Of a DNA stretch of 64,000 nt, positions 38,081 through 50,689 are shown one piece after another. The number at the start of each line of letters is the position of its first letter. Position 1 is the stretch's first letter. The DNA lies in the NCBI RefSeq assembly GCF_038502225.1, contig NC_091323.1, forward strand, positions 20,990,642 through 21,054,641, read 5' to 3'. A program made the translations under genes and the position numbers. This stretch comes from Cherax quadricarinatus (lineage: Eukaryota; Arthropoda; Malacostraca; Decapoda; Parastacidae). The notes beneath the pieces were generated by a model. The model was not told the origin of the DNA. It ran no database searches and saw only the letters and a list, made by a program, of their open reading frames with translations.

Positions 38081-39070
38081 TCCTTTCTCCTCTGTTCCGT
38101 GGTATGATGGAAGTTTGCTCTCGCATGAAGATGACAGTGTTATGTGATTATGGAGGCAATGCTTCATTACTCTTAGTACTCCTAATCACTGCTTACTATA
38201 CAGTGGGCAGCATAAAGTAGCAGCAGAGGCAATGGAGCATCACTTAGCTAGAGTTTACTAAAGGGTTACATTTGCTTCACGAATTTTCTCTAATTCAAAC
38301 CCGTGTGAGAATTTACTCCTCTGATGTTACTTCAGACTGACGAGCGCCGTGACGTTATTTACACTTCTTATGGGATATAACCTCTAACTCCTCTACGTGT
38401 TTATTTTACATATCTGACCTAAAGCGATTCACTTAATCATACATATGAGGACTTTTTTCTTTTTGCATTACAGTTGAATTAATTATATGTGAAGATTTAA
38501 TGTGTTATCCATATAGGACTGAGTTAACCATGTGAAAGATGAGGGGGACAACTAAAGAACATATTACTCAAAAGTGTAAATAATATCTTGTGATGGTACC
38601 ATAAAAAATTGCTGTTAAAGAGGCTGGCAAATCTTGGCGACGAATACGTTCGTCACTTGGGAGTTTAAGGAAGGGAAAATGAGGAAGGATGTTTAGAGAT
38701 ATGAACATCGCTTTCATTTCAAGAAAATACTCAGCAGTCTTGGCAAAACAAATAATACAAAACGCACATAAGAAAGAAGGAGCACTGCATCAGGCCTACT
38801 GACCCATGCTGCAGGCGTACTGTCCCAAGCTAGGCAAGTCTAGCTCTTTCCTTCTGGTAGATTTTCTTCATTTGACAATCTGCTCAGTGAAAGTTTTGGT
38901 AATTTGAGCGACATATTGCTCTGCCTTACCGGTCGAGACTGTAAGACATGTTGATGGTATATGTAGTTTAATGCGTCTCAGCATCGCCTTCCTACAATAT
39001 TTTAACTAAAATTGTTTTCTGTACGACGTAACAATAACTTAGGTGCCCTTATAAGACTTGGTTTTGTGTC
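38081..39070. other. Intron before DPR exon B
   Basis: A fragment at 38760-38860 (AAGAAGGAGCACTGCATCAG, CAGGCCTACTGACCCATGCT as read here) matches in inverted form the block at 24648-24710. Otherwise unassigned. Confidence 0.5.
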
Positions 39071-39078
39071 TTCCACAG

Positions 39079-39207
39079 CGAGTGTCGTGGCTCAGACGGA
39101 AGGACATGCAGCTTCTGGCCATCGGAGAGACCCAGTACACGAACGACCACCGCATCTTTGTGTCCCATTCAAGACACTCCCACAAGAAGGATTCAAGGCA
39201 CACCCAG
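39079..39207 (+). CDS. DPR/zig-8-like gene, exon B (C to E strands of Ig1)
   Basis: The exon is bounded by TTCCACAG and GTAAGT and is exactly 43 codons, phase 0 at both ends, so it joins exon A without a frame change. It reads RVSWLRRKDMQLLAIG and then QYTNDHRIFV. The VSW-x-R-[KR]-D motif with the core Ig tryptophan and the following Y-T/S-x-D-x-R-F pattern is a hallmark of DPR and zig-8-like Ig1 domains. The end of the exon (SHSRHSHKKDSRHTQ) is more His/Lys/Ser-rich than the usual DE loop of the family, so either the loop has diverged or an alternative donor is used. The intron before it is about 16.5 kb and carries SINE, LINE and MITE insertions. Straight after the donor comes a (CA)n array. 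Confidence 0.85.
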
Positions 39208-39256
39208 GTAAGTCCCATGTACACCGAGGTCAGAGCCCGCCCAGCTCTCACTCACT

Positions 39257-39257
<1 letters not shown>

Positions 39258-39345
<88 letters not shown>
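39258..39345. repeat. (CA)n microsatellite
   Basis: Begins about 50 bp after the donor of DPR exon B. Confidence 0.97.
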
Positions 39346-39348
<3 letters not shown>

Positions 39349-39378
39349 TCTCCATGCACACGAAGGTTGGGAAATATA

Positions 39379-39480
39379 GTTCAAGACATTTGCTAGAGGA
39401 AACATTTCGCTACGAGTGGCTTCTTAACTAAGACATAAGCTCCTTTTAGCGAAGCGTTTCCTCTAGTAAATGTCCTGAAC
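39379..39480. repeat. Hairpin repeat with GAAAC-type motif, 33 bp arms
   Basis: Arm 39379-39411 (GTTCAAGACATTTGCTAGAG...) pairs with 39448-39480 (...CCTCTAGTAAATGTCCTGAAC). The right arm carries AGCGAAGCGTTTC, similar in style to the GAAACG-bearing hairpins elsewhere. Confidence 0.75.
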
Positions 39481-40860
39481 TGTACATAAGTGACTTCCCA
39501 CATCTTACCTGTACCAACATGCCATTTTTCAAACGAAGGTTAGTTCTCCCACACACATACCAGACCTGCCACTTTTCATTGGCATGTACCTAATAAGATG
39601 GTTCAAACAAGCTGAAGTGCTTTGTAAACAATCTAATTTTGTACATTGTGCATTTAGGATATATTCTCGTTAATTATGGTACTTTTTTCAATATATTAAT
39701 ATAGAAACCAACTCTAAGCTTGCTAATAATTAATAGCAACACTTGCACGCGTGTTTGCTTTCCTGAATATAATAACTAAATGCTAAATACAATTAGAATT
39801 ATGCTATTTTGCATAATATATATTGTTCTGTAGATCCTGAATGTCAAATAGACAAAGGGTTAGGTGGGGAAACTATTAGACTGAATGATAAGAAAGATGA
39901 CGATGAAAAGGACAGAGAGAGAATCCAATAAGACCTCAGAGTCTCGTTTGTATAGACTCTTGAGAAGTCAGGGCAATTGAGACTGAAATGTTCATCCCCA
40001 AATATTAGCCCGGCGCGTCCTATGGGAACGACTAGAGCTTATAGAACCGAGCAAACAGCTGGAGTATAGTAGAAAAAAAAGCAGAAATGGCCAGAAGCAC
40101 AGTAGTTTGAGCTGTTTAAAAGTGGTTTCTTTTATGCCTATTTTATGACAAAAGGTGACTTTACGGGGTGCAAAAGGCAGTTTATATACAGTAAAGTGTA
40201 CACTTGCTGTAAATGTTACAGCAACCTTATTCTCCCTCCTCTTCCTCCCTGTGGATATTGTGCATTAGTAATCGCTTATTTAGCAATTACTTACACGTGC
40301 ATGCCCGTGTGTACACATGCGTATGTGCGGGGAGAGGGTGCGGAGGGGATGGCGCAGTCTCCTACCACTAGTGATAATCGTACACAGTTCAAGGTTTCCT
40401 TTGTTTTGGTGCCAGAGAGAGCTTCTTAAGAAAATTAACGTAGTAAAATAAGGATAGGCCGTAAGTCCCGGCTTGTCATGAGAGCCAAACTTCATCACCT
40501 TTTGCGGCACATCAAGCCTGGACGTGCAGACAGTCCAGGTCTTAAAACCCGCCATCTGAAGTTGCAAGAGTTGCCGGAACATTAAGCCCGTGGGTGTGTA
40601 TAAAGAGGCTTATAACCCGGCTGCTCGTTAGAGCTCAACTTGGGAACTTCGACGTGGGTAAACTTGTATCAGGCAGCAAGACAGAGAGAGACTCGGGGTG
40701 AAAATGGATTACACAAATTAATCTCCGCGAGGTACACCGCCGCCGGATTTTACTTGCCAGCTTTGTGACGAGGAGCTGTCCTTTACCTCTCTCAGGATGC
40801 CACATTGACCCCTTCCGTCCCTGACCCCTGTGACTTACCAAGTGTCGCCGTCGTCTGCAC
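39481..40860. other. Intronic sequence, unassigned
   Basis: Mixed composition with no recognised gene or repeat. Confidence 0.4.
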
Positions 40861-40879
40861 CTGAAACACTTCACCCTCG

Positions 40880-41190
40880 CTCACAGCCTTCTCTTTTCCT
40901 GCCTAATTCATTCATTCCTCCTTCTCTCTTCGTAATTATTTCCTATCCTCATCCTTCCTCTCCATTTTCCTCTCATCCTCTTCTTTTTTCCTCCCTCTTC
41001 AATGAACCTTCTCTCCAATTTATTTCTCCATTCTTTTCCCTCTCTCACTCCACTTCAAACTTAGTTTCCCCCTACACATCCTTCCCTCAACCTCTTCAAT
41101 ACAGTTTCTCCTCCTGCTTCACCCGCTCCTCCTCCTCCACTTATCATTTCCTTCCTACTTCTCTTACTCCTGCGCCCCTCCCTCCTTCAG
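40880..41190 (+). repeat. Pyrimidine-rich tract
   Basis: About 300 bp of CCT/TTC-rich plus strand. The Ser/Pro-rich frame across it is compositional. Confidence 0.85.
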
Positions 41191-41499
41191 CATTAATGCA
41201 AGCGTAGTGTTAGGAAGGCGCGAGAGGCGGATAATTAAGGGGGAGTGGAGGAGGGAAAAGAGGCGTGCCTCCTCTGGGCTCTGGTTAATTTAATGACCAG
41301 AAGGTATGGTAATGAGTGGAACTACAAACTTAAGTCGCCTCGAATTAAGCTCAATGCCGTAGGTGAGGAGGGAAGGATGGAGAGGAAAGGAAGGAAAGGA
41401 TGCAAGAAAGGAGGCTGGGAATGAGGATTATGCATAGACTAAGGAGTAAAGAAATGATGAAGACCGTGGTAATATGAAAGGTGTAAGTCAAAAGTTAGG

Positions 41500-41805
41500 G
41501 AAAGATTTTTTTTAGAAAGTTTGGTCATTTAGAAAGGTTGGAACAAAATAGGAAGATAGAGAGGGAGCATAAATCCAGAGCTGATGGAAGGTGTACGGGA
41601 CGTCCCAAGAAGAGTTGGCAGAATGTGAAAAGAAAAAAGTTTCGAGTGATTGGGGCTTGAGGATCCTGCAGCTACGTTTGGGAGGAGTTAAACTGTAGAG
41701 TCCAGATAAATGGCTTTAACGATTTGACTTGCTGTTGGAGTGTGAGCTGGGTTCCATTTATGAAGTTGTTCAGTTGTGAAGTGAAGTGCCTGCATTGTGA
41801 AAGAT
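41500..41805 (+). mobile_element. RTE-like LINE, old 3' fragment
   Basis: AAAGTTTGGTCATTTAGAAA, GGTTGGAACAAAATAGGAAG, GGACGTCCCAAGAAGAGTTG and TTGACTTGCTGTTGGAGTGT align with 4235-4480 of the full copy at low identity. Confidence 0.65.
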
Positions 41806-41900
41806 GAATGGTTGGATATTTACTGCTAGGAAGGTCACTGAGTTGGGAAGTAAGGTGCCTGGATGGTTGGATGTTTACTGCTAAGAGTGGTCTCTGGAAC
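41806..41900. repeat. 66 bp tandem duplication
   Basis: GGTTGGATATTTACTGCTAG and GGTTGGATGTTTACTGCTAA begin two successive units. Confidence 0.7.
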
Positions 41901-42254
41901 ACAATGTCTCTCCACTTACAGAAAGCCATTCAGGGACAGATATGGCATAGCCTACAAAGCAAATCGTATTTGCAAAAGAGTCGGAACTAGGAACAAACTA
42001 GACGAAGACCAGGAAACAAACACACGCAATTTTACATACAGATGAACACACACCAAAAAAATTTCTTAATTTATATGAGCAAACATACACGCTGGCGCAC
42101 AGTTACGCATGTATAGTTACGCATGCACAGATGTTTTTATACACACGGAGCCAGTAAAAGTATTGTTCTTTTTTCAATGTTGAAAATTAAATCCAGGATG
42201 AAAGCAAATGCGTTACTTGCAAATAATTATAGTAAAGAAAATTTAAAGAAAAAC

Positions 42255-42322
42255 AGGAATAATAATAGCAACAACAAAAATATAATATTAATAATAATTA
42301 ATAATAATAATAATAATAATGA
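42255..42322. repeat. (AAT)n-rich stretch
   Basis: Irregular AATAAT and AACAAC runs. Confidence 0.85.
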
Positions 42323-42754
42323 AAAGTTATTGAAGATTAGTCAGTTAAAATTCTGAAGATCAGATGTGTTTTGGTCACTGATTGATACAAGACAAACATA
42401 CACGAATTTCATAAGCCCAGCCCCTTCTACCTCAACTATCCGAGAAATTTATCCTCATACCCCGTAAGACCAGGTCTCCATTCCTCATAAAGAAACAATA
42501 CAGAGTGCAGCTTAAGTTAATTATGCAGTTAAATTTCAATGATAAAATTTTAAATTTAAAATCAAAATCTTTCTGCAAGATACACTAGCGTTTAAGGTTT
42601 AAAGCCGATGAGACGGGAAGGAGGTAGATGAATGGAAGGAGGGAAAAGAAAATAGAAGAGGAGGAGAAAGGAGGAGAAGAAAGAAGCAATAGCTAGTATC
42701 AGAAGGAGCATGAAAATCCTAGACTCCACAACGTCTACCTTTCCAAAGCGTACC

Positions 42755-42870
42755 GACGTTTAAATGTCCTGTTTCGCCGGGTCACCCAGACATTTAAATG
42801 TCCTGTCTCGCCGGGTCACCCAGACGTTTAAATGACCCATGCGTGACGACGTGCCTGGTGCGCCCTGATT
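42755..42870. repeat. Short tandem repeat, about 34 bp unit, three copies
   Basis: GTTTAAATGTCCTGTTTCGC followed by CGGGTCACCCAGAC, with a fourth worn copy. Confidence 0.85.
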
Positions 42871-42889
42871 TAAATGTCTTTCTTATTGA

Positions 42890-43230
42890 GGCTCGTTTAT
42901 TAAGTTTCTGTCTTCGACTTCACCTTATTATAAGTGTCAGTTATTAAAAATTATTATCACAGAGAAAGTTTGCCGACAATGGATTTTTCCACTGCAAAGA
43001 ACACTATGGAGTGATCCAGTGCTTAGTAAATGGGTCGAGAACCTGGCTTTCGTAGGCCAGTGGATGTTTAACCAGCGGTCAGGCCATGGAAGAACCGCTC
43101 CAGGAAACACTAATATTTCCTGACGAACAAAACACCACAGCAGCTACTGACAAGTTTATCCTGCGTGTGTGTTGTAACACTGGATCCAAATATCGTACTG
43201 CCAACAGTATTACATAAAAAGTTATAGAAA
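42890..43230. other. Intronic sequence, unassigned
   Basis: Nothing recognised. Confidence 0.4.
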
Positions 43231-43234
43231 AAAA

Positions 43235-43335
43235 TTATATTGCGTAAACGTTTCGCTCCGTGTTGAGGGAAATGTTGATAGTTTGATCAGGTCAGTGTTT
43301 CCCTCAAGTGCGAAATATTGACTTGATAAAATATT
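43235..43335. repeat. Imperfect hairpin with GTTTCGCTCCG core
   Basis: ACGTTTCGCTCCGTGTTGAG pairs imperfectly with CCCTCAAGTGCGAAAT across a ~30 bp spacer. Same general style as the hairpins at 39379 and 21439. Confidence 0.6.
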
Positions 43336-43694
43336 TTTCCAATCTTCTCCTCACCATCATGCAGTAGCGCTAAACCCACTGGGGTCAAACAGCAGCTGGG
43401 GAATGGAAGGTAATCAGGCTTAATTCGAGAAAGGGGAGAGTAGCTCCAATTAATTGGATCAAGAGCGCTTCACTATCGAGGCGCCTCACCTAAGAAGGGT
43501 TTGACGTGTGATCTGCGTTTGGGTTAGACGAGTGACACGACCACAGCTCGCATGTGACACGCAGTGTGGCACTAGTGTCACTGGAAACAGGAAGTGCCAT
43601 ATTGAGATACATGTGCAATATGCAAGGTTGCCAGTGTTGGCAACGAGAGAGTATTTAAAAAAAAGTTTGGTAGGTGCTGGGGGTCGCGAGGGTG

Positions 43695-43830
43695 ACACGA
43701 GTGTCATGTGATGTCACACGTGTGTCATGTAATGTCACGTGAATATGTCATGTGATGTCACGTGTGTCCTGTGATGTCACGTGTGTCCTGTGATGTCACG
43801 TAAATGTGTCATGTGATGTCACGTATGCGT
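43695..43830. repeat. Short tandem repeat of GTGTCATGTGATGTCAC type
   Basis: Six or seven irregular units of 19-27 bp. Confidence 0.82.
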
Positions 43831-43844
43831 ACGATCCTATTTAT

Positions 43845-45028
43845 ACTTAATTTGTGGCTGCAGGGGTCGATTCACAGCTCCTGGCCCCGCCTTTTTGCTT
43901 GTCGCTTCTAGGTCCACTCTCTCCCTGCTCCATGAGCTTTACCATACCTCCTCTTAAAGCTATGTATGGATCCTACTTCCACAACATCACTCTCCAGATT
44001 GTTCCATTTCCTGACAACTCTGACTGAATAAATACTTCCTAACATCCCTATGACTCATCTGAGTTTTCATCTTGTTGTAGTGTCCCATCTCTGAAACATT
44101 CAGTCCTTATCCACCTTGTCAATTCCTTTCAGTATTTTATATTACGTTATCATGCCCTCCCTATCCCTCCTGTCCTCCATTGTCGTGAGGTTAATTTCCC
44201 TTTACCTCTTCTCGTTGGACATACCACTTAGCTCTGGGACTAATCTTGTTGCAAACCTTTGCACTGTTTCTAACTGCATGACGTGCTTGACCAGGTCTGG
44301 GTTCCATATTGGTGCTGCATACTCCAATATGGGCCTGATGTACCCGGTGTACAGGGTCTTGAATGACTCCTTACTCAGTTGTCGAAACGCTATTCTTAGG
44401 TTAACCAGGCGCCCATATGCTGCAGCAGTTTGGTTGAAGTGCGCCTCAGATGTGCTCGGTATGAAACTCACCCCAAGATCCTTTGTCTTAAATGAGGTTT
44501 GCAGCCTTTGGTTCCCCTAGTTTGTACTTCGTCTGCGGTCTTCTTTGACATTCTCCAATCTTCATGACTTTGCACTTGGTGTGGGTTAATCTCCAGGAGC
44601 CAGTTGTTGGACCAGGCTTGCAGCCTGTTCAGATCCCTTGGTAGATCAACCTGATCCTTATCCACTTGAATTCTCCGCATTAGCTTCACATCGTCTGCAA
44701 ACAGGAACACCTCTGAATCTATACCTTCCGTAATGCCATTCCAATATACCAGAAACACACCAGCCCTAGGACCGACCCTTCTGGAACCCCGCTCGTCACA
44801 GGCGCCCAGTCTGACACCTCGACGCGTATCATCACTCGTTGATGCCTTCCTGTCAGGTATTCTCTGATCCATTGCAGTGCCTTTCCTGTTATTCCTGCCT
44901 ACTCCTCTAACTTTTGCACTAATTTCTTGTGCGGAACTGTGTCGAAAACCTCCTTACAGTACAAGAATATGCAGTCTACCCACCCCTCTCTGTTTTATTT
45001 TTGTTACCTTGTCGTAAAACTCCAATTG
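43845..45028 (-). mobile_element. CR1-like LINE fragment, RT palm to 3' end
   Basis: The minus strand reads LEFYDKVT at the (GT)n border, then a worn GIDSEVFLFADDVKLMRRIQ (catalytic FADD), RDLNRLQAWSNNWLLEINPH, AAYGRLVNLRIAFRQLSKES, YIRPILEYAAPIWNPDLVKH and QRFATRLVPELSGM, followed by the 3' end. Several frame breaks. 5' truncated at the adjoining (GT)n. Confidence 0.85.
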
Positions 45029-45031
45029 TTT

Positions 45032-45034
45032 GTT

Positions 45035-45130
<96 letters not shown>

Positions 45131-45138
45131 TGTGTGTA
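45032..45138. repeat. (GT)n microsatellite
   Basis: About 100 bp array at the truncated 5' end of the CR1-like copy. Confidence 0.97.
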
Positions 45139-45439
45139 AAATTTCATGAGAATTAGTCAGGTAAAGGAGAGTTAATACTGGCAAAGTGCAATTTGATGAC
45201 AGGTGCCAATTAGTGAGACACTTCGTTACACAGGCACAGTGCCTGTAGTAACGCTCTACTATGGTAAAGTTGACACTTAATGTTGAATTACTCATGTAGT
45301 GCCAGGTCTCGAAATAAAGCCTGGTGCCAGAGACGACACGGGAGGTGCCACTGGTAACACGGGATGCAAAATATGACACGGGAGTGCATAAGATGAGAGG
45401 GTGAGTGCATAAATGACACGGGGGGTGTATAAGATATAC

Positions 45440-45925
45440 ATTACCAGACTCGCAAACACGGGTACCAGACTCGCAAACACGGGTACCAGACTCGCAAACA
45501 CGGGTACGAGACTCGCAAACACGGGTACCAGACTCGCAAACACGGGTACCAGACTCGCAAACACGGGTACGAGACTCGCAAACACGGGTACCAGACTCGC
45601 AAACACGGGTACCAGACTCGCAAACACGGGTACCAGACTCGCAAACACGGGTACCAGACTCGCAAACACGGGTACCAGACTCGCAAACACGGGTACCAGA
45701 CTCGCAAACACGGGTACCAGACTCGCACACACGGGTACAGACTCGCAAACGGGTACGAGGGTACCAGACTCGCAAACACGGGTACGAGACTCGCAAACAC
45801 GGGTACTAGACTCGCAATCACGGGTACCAGACTCACAAACACGGGTACCAAACTCGCAAACACGGGTAGCAGACTCGCAAACACGGGTACCAGACTCGCA
45901 AACACTGGTACCAGACTCGCAAACA
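45440..45925. repeat. Minisatellite, 21 bp unit, about 23 copies
   Basis: Unit ACCAGACTCGCAAACACGGG T, very homogeneous with G/C swaps at one site. Being a multiple of three it leaves open frames on both strands (TRLANTG repeats and their complements); I do not regard these as genes. Confidence 0.95.
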
Positions 45926-46010
45926 CTATTCGCGATTTAAAAGATCTTTGCTGTACTTCTCAGTGCCACATCTTTATTCTTGCTGAGATACAAGCGTTTT
46001 TTACCTCAGG

Positions 46011-46013
<3 letters not shown>

Positions 46014-46090
<77 letters not shown>
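46014..46090. repeat. (GA)n then (CAGA)n microsatellite
   Basis: GA to about 46068, then GACA units. Confidence 0.96.
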
Positions 46091-46219
46091 CGCTCTTCTT
46101 ACTGAGAGATGGAAAACACACATTCTCCGGCCGCAAATGTAAACTTCTAATATTGTTCTGGTATACTCTTGTAATATGCTCCACTTCTCTTAGACTCGAG
46201 GCTCTTTGTACTCGTTTTC

Positions 46220-46520
46220 CGCTGCTGACAGATGGAGTGAGTTTATCACCTGCAGAGTTGACAGATGGAGTGGGTTTATTTTATCACTTGCTGAGCTGAC
46301 AGATGGAGTGGGTCTATTTCATCGCTTGCTGACAGCTGAAGTGAATTTATATTATCGCCTGCTGACAGCTGAAGTAAATATATATTATCGCCTGCTGACA
46401 GAGAGAGCTTATTTTATTCCCTTGGGACAGATGGAGTGAGCTTATTTCATCACCTGCTAACAGATGGAATCAGTTTAACACCTGCTTACAGACTGAAAGC
46501 CATTACCTCATCTCCTGTTG
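46220..46520. repeat. Diverged minisatellite around GCTGACAGATGGAGTGAG
   Basis: Eight or so units of 35-40 bp with the core CTGACAGATGGAGTG; weaker CTGACAGAT copies continue to about 47110. Confidence 0.8.
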
Positions 46521-47174
46521 ACAGATGAAATTCCATAGACTTATTTGCTCTCTTTATGATAGACATGCATCTCTCTCTCTCTCTTCCAGACATAAGTCAT
46601 TCTTTAACAAGTCAACCTCCTTTCTAATCTTGCTGACAGATGCAATGCATTTCCATCGTGCTGACAAAGTTAATTCTTTTTATCCTGCTCACAGATGTAA
46701 CTTTTTTATTTTTTAAATCCACCTGACGTATGGGAGGCATTTAATTTTTTGTGCCAACAGATGTGGAACATTTTAATTAACCTGGTTGTGAAGTTTCCTT
46801 TCGCTTGATTTTAAATGATTTGGAATAATTATATTTTTATGAAGATGTAAATATAGTTATTTTGATAAATTATTTATTTCCACCGTTGACGGATTCATTG
46901 CCATTTAAGCGCTGTCATGTATAGTTATCAATTTATCCTGTTGATAATGTAAAGCCCTTGAATTTTTCTTCTGACAGAGACATTTACTTCTCCTGCCGAC
47001 ATAAATAGAGCCAATTAGTTACTATACTGACAGCTGTGAAGACATTTATTTACCCTGGTGACAGACACAAAGCCATGTAATTTTTCTGCTGAAAGATAAA
47101 GCACTTAATTATCCTAACTGACAGATAAATTATTTTAGAAGAGTCCTAACAGACAGCAGGAGAACAGTAGCATT

Positions 47175-47465
47175 TGACAAGCGCCACACGTGAAGAGAGA
47201 GACACTGGAAACAGTGAACCTCTTACAAGCGCCACACGTGAAGAGACACTGGAAACAGTGAACCTCTTACAAGCGCCACACGTGAAGAGAGATACTGGAA
47301 ACAGTGAACCTCTTACAAGCGCCACACGTGAAGAGAGACACTGGAAACAGTGAACCTCTTACAAGCGCCACACGTGAAGAGAGAGAGACTGGAAACAGTG
47401 AACCTCTTACAAGCGCCACACGTGAAGAGAGAGACACTGGAAACAGTGAACCTCTTACAAGCGCT
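47175..47465. repeat. Minisatellite, 44-48 bp unit, six copies
   Basis: Unit CTTACAAGCGCCACACGTGA plus AGAGAGACACTGGAAACAGT and GAACCT; the copies differ only in the number of GA pairs. Confidence 0.94.
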
Positions 47466-47940
47466 ACCTTTCCTGCTGATATTTCTTGCTGACACGTAAA
47501 CAAGTTTAATTCTCCTTCTGACATACTGAAAAGAACCCCTTTCTCTCTCCGAATGATCGGAGGTCCTATTATAATTGTCCAATATTGTGATTTTTTTTAT
47601 GATAGCGGATAAATTTAGTATACTGTCTTGTTATACGTGTTATACGTTAGCCACAATAGATGCAGCTGATAGACGTAACTCAGTGAAACATCAGACAGTC
47701 ATCCATGCATTCAGCGGCTGACAAACGTAAGACAATAATAAATTAAATCGTTATGCATGTATTCAGCAGCAGATAGACGTATAACAACGCGAAACAATGA
47801 GTTATTCTTGCATTTAAAAGCTCACATTTGTAAAACACAGTTTCTCCAATCTACAGATGTGGTTCCTACACACATGTAACATATGCTTCACCCTCTACGG
47901 ATGGAGTTCCTGCATATACATGTAACACTTTCGTCTTCCT
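47466..47940. other. Intron before DPR exon C
   Basis: Contains three worn copies of 'GATGTGGTTCCTACACA' at 47860-47947, the last being the exon border itself, so the acceptor region arose within a short duplication. Confidence 0.5.
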
Positions 47941-47947
47941 TTTACAG

Positions 47948-48056
47948 ATGTGGTTCCTACACATACGAAACGTGACGAAGAACGACGAGGGAGAGTACGA
48001 ATGTCAGACGTCCACGCATCCCCCAATGACTTTCATGACCTTCCTCAAAGTTCAGA
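47948..48056 (+). CDS. DPR/zig-8-like gene, exon C (end of Ig1)
   Basis: An acceptor TTTTACAG precedes ATG TGG TTC, and the donor AGTAAGT follows codon 36 plus one base, giving phase 1. The translation MWFLHIRNVTKNDEGEYECQ continues with a short TSTHPPMTF-type F-G turn and ends FLKVQ. This is the E-F-G strand region of Ig1: W-x-L-x-I, then D-x-G-x-Y-x-C with the second disulfide cysteine, then the typical 'CQxST.P' of DPR proteins. The ATG at its first codon is the structural methionine of the exon, not an initiation codon. Together with exons A and B it completes one Ig domain with C...W...C spacing normal for the family. The 109 bp size is set by both splice signals and by the phase match to exon D. 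Confidence 0.85.
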
Positions 48057-49655
48057 GTAAGTCTTACATAGTTGGCTCGTTGCTTCTCCAATCTCACTGG
48101 CAGGCAGAGTAAAGTTGAATAGCCTAGTGTTGCTTTTCCAGCTTCACTGGCTACCAGACTAAATGTAAAGTCGTCTGATGTGGCTTCTCCAGCTTCACTG
48201 ATAAAGTACGTACACCTAACGTTGTTTCTGGAGACTAACTGGTAAGCAGAGAAAGATTTCAAGAGGATTCCCCCATCCACGTGCCAACCGCAATACAGTC
48301 GACAAGGTAAAGGGAATCTGAACCACTCTAGGTACAGAATAAACACACTAAGAATTTATCTGTCGGGGTATATACATAGTGAGGGAAGCAACTCACTACT
48401 GTATACATTCTTAGAGGTTCGTATCTCATTGTATAAACACTTCGCTTTTTATCTATAGTTTAAGGTTTATAATATTTAGTAATTGGTCACTGAGAAAATG
48501 ATGAACAATTATTATTGTTACGCCTCGTTCACCAGGAGTTTTTTTTCAAGGATATACAAATAATACGAGGAAAGGAAGGTATAAAAAGGAAACCTGGTGA
48601 TTAGCAGGAGAAGCATAAGCACGACAAGTCGTGTTTGTAATTTAGAAGTGACTTCTTTTTCTTCATGTGACAGCGAAGTTTATAGTTTCAAGGTGGAAAT
48701 GATTATTGTAATTTGGGTTTATGAAACTTAACCTAAAATTAGTATTATTTACCGAATAGCGTGTGTTTCATAAGACCTATTGTCCACGTATTCAGTGTTC
48801 GATAAGTATGCTTTGTTTACGAGAATAATGTCACTGAACCTTGAAGACAATGATAATGTCAAGAGTAACGTGAAAACTAATGACCAGATCACCTCAGCTT
48901 AACTTGACCACCTCAGCTTACCCTGACCACCGCTTAGGTGTTTGACGTCAGTCTAAGATCTCTCTTTGTCTGAGGAAATATGTTGTACTGGTCATAAGTA
49001 GAGTGAATTGTGTGGAAGCTTTAACACGAGAATACATGAGAACACTTGGGAGTACATGGAGACATCAGATAACAGGAAATCCGAGGGTCTAAATCGAAGA
49101 TATCCGCTAAGAAACGGTCTACATTGTACCACCTCAAATTCTATTATTAATGGAATACAATACAGACAAGATGATCAATAATACACTTGCTCTTTGAAGA
49201 AGCTTGCACAGAGGAAGAGTTTCAGCATTACAGATATCTCTAGTGTTGTGCATGTGTCTTGTTCATCACCTCTAATTCTAAGTCAGGAGAGCAAAAGCAG
49301 AAAGATATACCTGTGCATGTCACTGATCTGGGAAAATCTTAATATGGTTTAGTGACTTTTTATAAGTGTTATTCTACAATAATGATAAGTATTTGTTATG
49401 TGATGCCGTGCAAGAATGGTTGGTCAAGAAATGACAGGGAAGCTACAGTTCTTTGGATCAAGAGCCTCTCAGTATCACTTGAAGAGATTAAAAAGAAAAG
49501 GCTTAGGAATGCAAGTTGCCAATTTATGTTTTTATTAACTTTATAAATCTCCCTCTATAGTCTTCCCCTCTCCTTACAAAAATAAAGACACACAATACCC
49601 GAGCAATATGCAAATAGCCTGCACTTAGGAGATAAACTTCAGTCTAGGAGCGGGT
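48057..49655. other. Intronic sequence, unassigned
   Basis: 48075-48260 has a weak repeat around GTTGCTTCTCCAGCTTCACTGG. No LINE, SINE or gene recognised in the rest. Confidence 0.4.
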
Positions 49656-49659
49656 TATT

Positions 49660-50490
49660 TATATATATCCCCCCCCCCTCTCTCCTTCCTACTTTTTCCC
49701 ATCCCTTTCCCTTTTCCTCATTCTATTCTCACCCCTACCCATATCTCATTCTCGATTCTCTTCCTCTTTCACTTCAGCTCCTCCTCCTCCTGCTTCCTCA
49801 GGTCCATTAATCCTTCTCGCTCACTTCTGCTCCTCCTCTTCTTTCACTTCCACGATACCCCTTTCCCCTCTGACTCTACCCTACTCCCAGTCCTATTTCC
49901 CACTGTCACTGGGGTGTCGCGCAGCTCATCGGTAAGAACATTCGGCTCACAGTCGCAAACCATCGTCTTCAATTCCAAAGCAAGGAGAAATATTGACAGT
50001 TTTCTCACCTCCCTGCTGCTCTTGGAGTATACCTGGCGAGGGTTTTGGGGATCAACGCCCCTGCTGCCCGGTCTGTGACCAGGCCTCTGCCCACACAGCA
50101 GCAAAAATATTTACCTGTGTGCTAGTAGACTGTTGTGGGTTCCATCCTGGGGGGGAGGAAACGTGTTAGAGGTCCCCAGTACTGCTGTTATGTAAACAAA
50201 CGACCGTACTTACAGGAATGCCATGTCCTGTGAATGAAATCTCTCTCACGTTTTTACCCTCCCTCTCACTCCTCCTCCAGTCGTAATCCTCTTCCTTCTT
50301 CACACCTATTCCTCTTCACCCCCCTCCCTCAGTTTTTACCCCTATCCCCTCTCCCTCCGTCTTAATTCTCTTATTTTCTGCCTCATCCTTCCCTACCCTC
50401 CATCCTGCCACTCATCCTCTCCCTATCGCTCACTCCTTCCCCTTTCCTCACTTTCTCTCACCCCCTCTTCCACTCTCTACCCTAGAAGAA
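49660..50490. repeat. Pyrimidine-rich tracts around a LINE-tail fragment
   Basis: 49660-49860 and 50235-50480 are C/T-rich on the plus strand. Between them 50028-50095 (ATACCTGGCGAGGGTTTTGG, GTGACCAGGCCT) matches the LINE tail at 35785 and 23540. Confidence 0.65.
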
Positions 50491-50689
50491 AATCCAGCTT
50501 TCCTTCAAGGAAACCTTGAATCCATAGTAGTAATTCTTATATTCATGGGGATGCGCTAAATCTATAGGAGTAATACAATCCACAAGGAATGGAAAGTGAT
50601 CAGGTTTGATGTAAGGAAGACTAGGGAAGGGAAGTTCTCTTCCATGGATCAAGTCATTCACCAGCCTTAAGCTATTCATTTTGAAGGAA

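Noticed and set aside
45292..45940. Open frames of 146-280 residues on both strands
   Set aside because: They follow from the 21 bp minisatellite, whose unit is a multiple of three and lacks stops in several frames.
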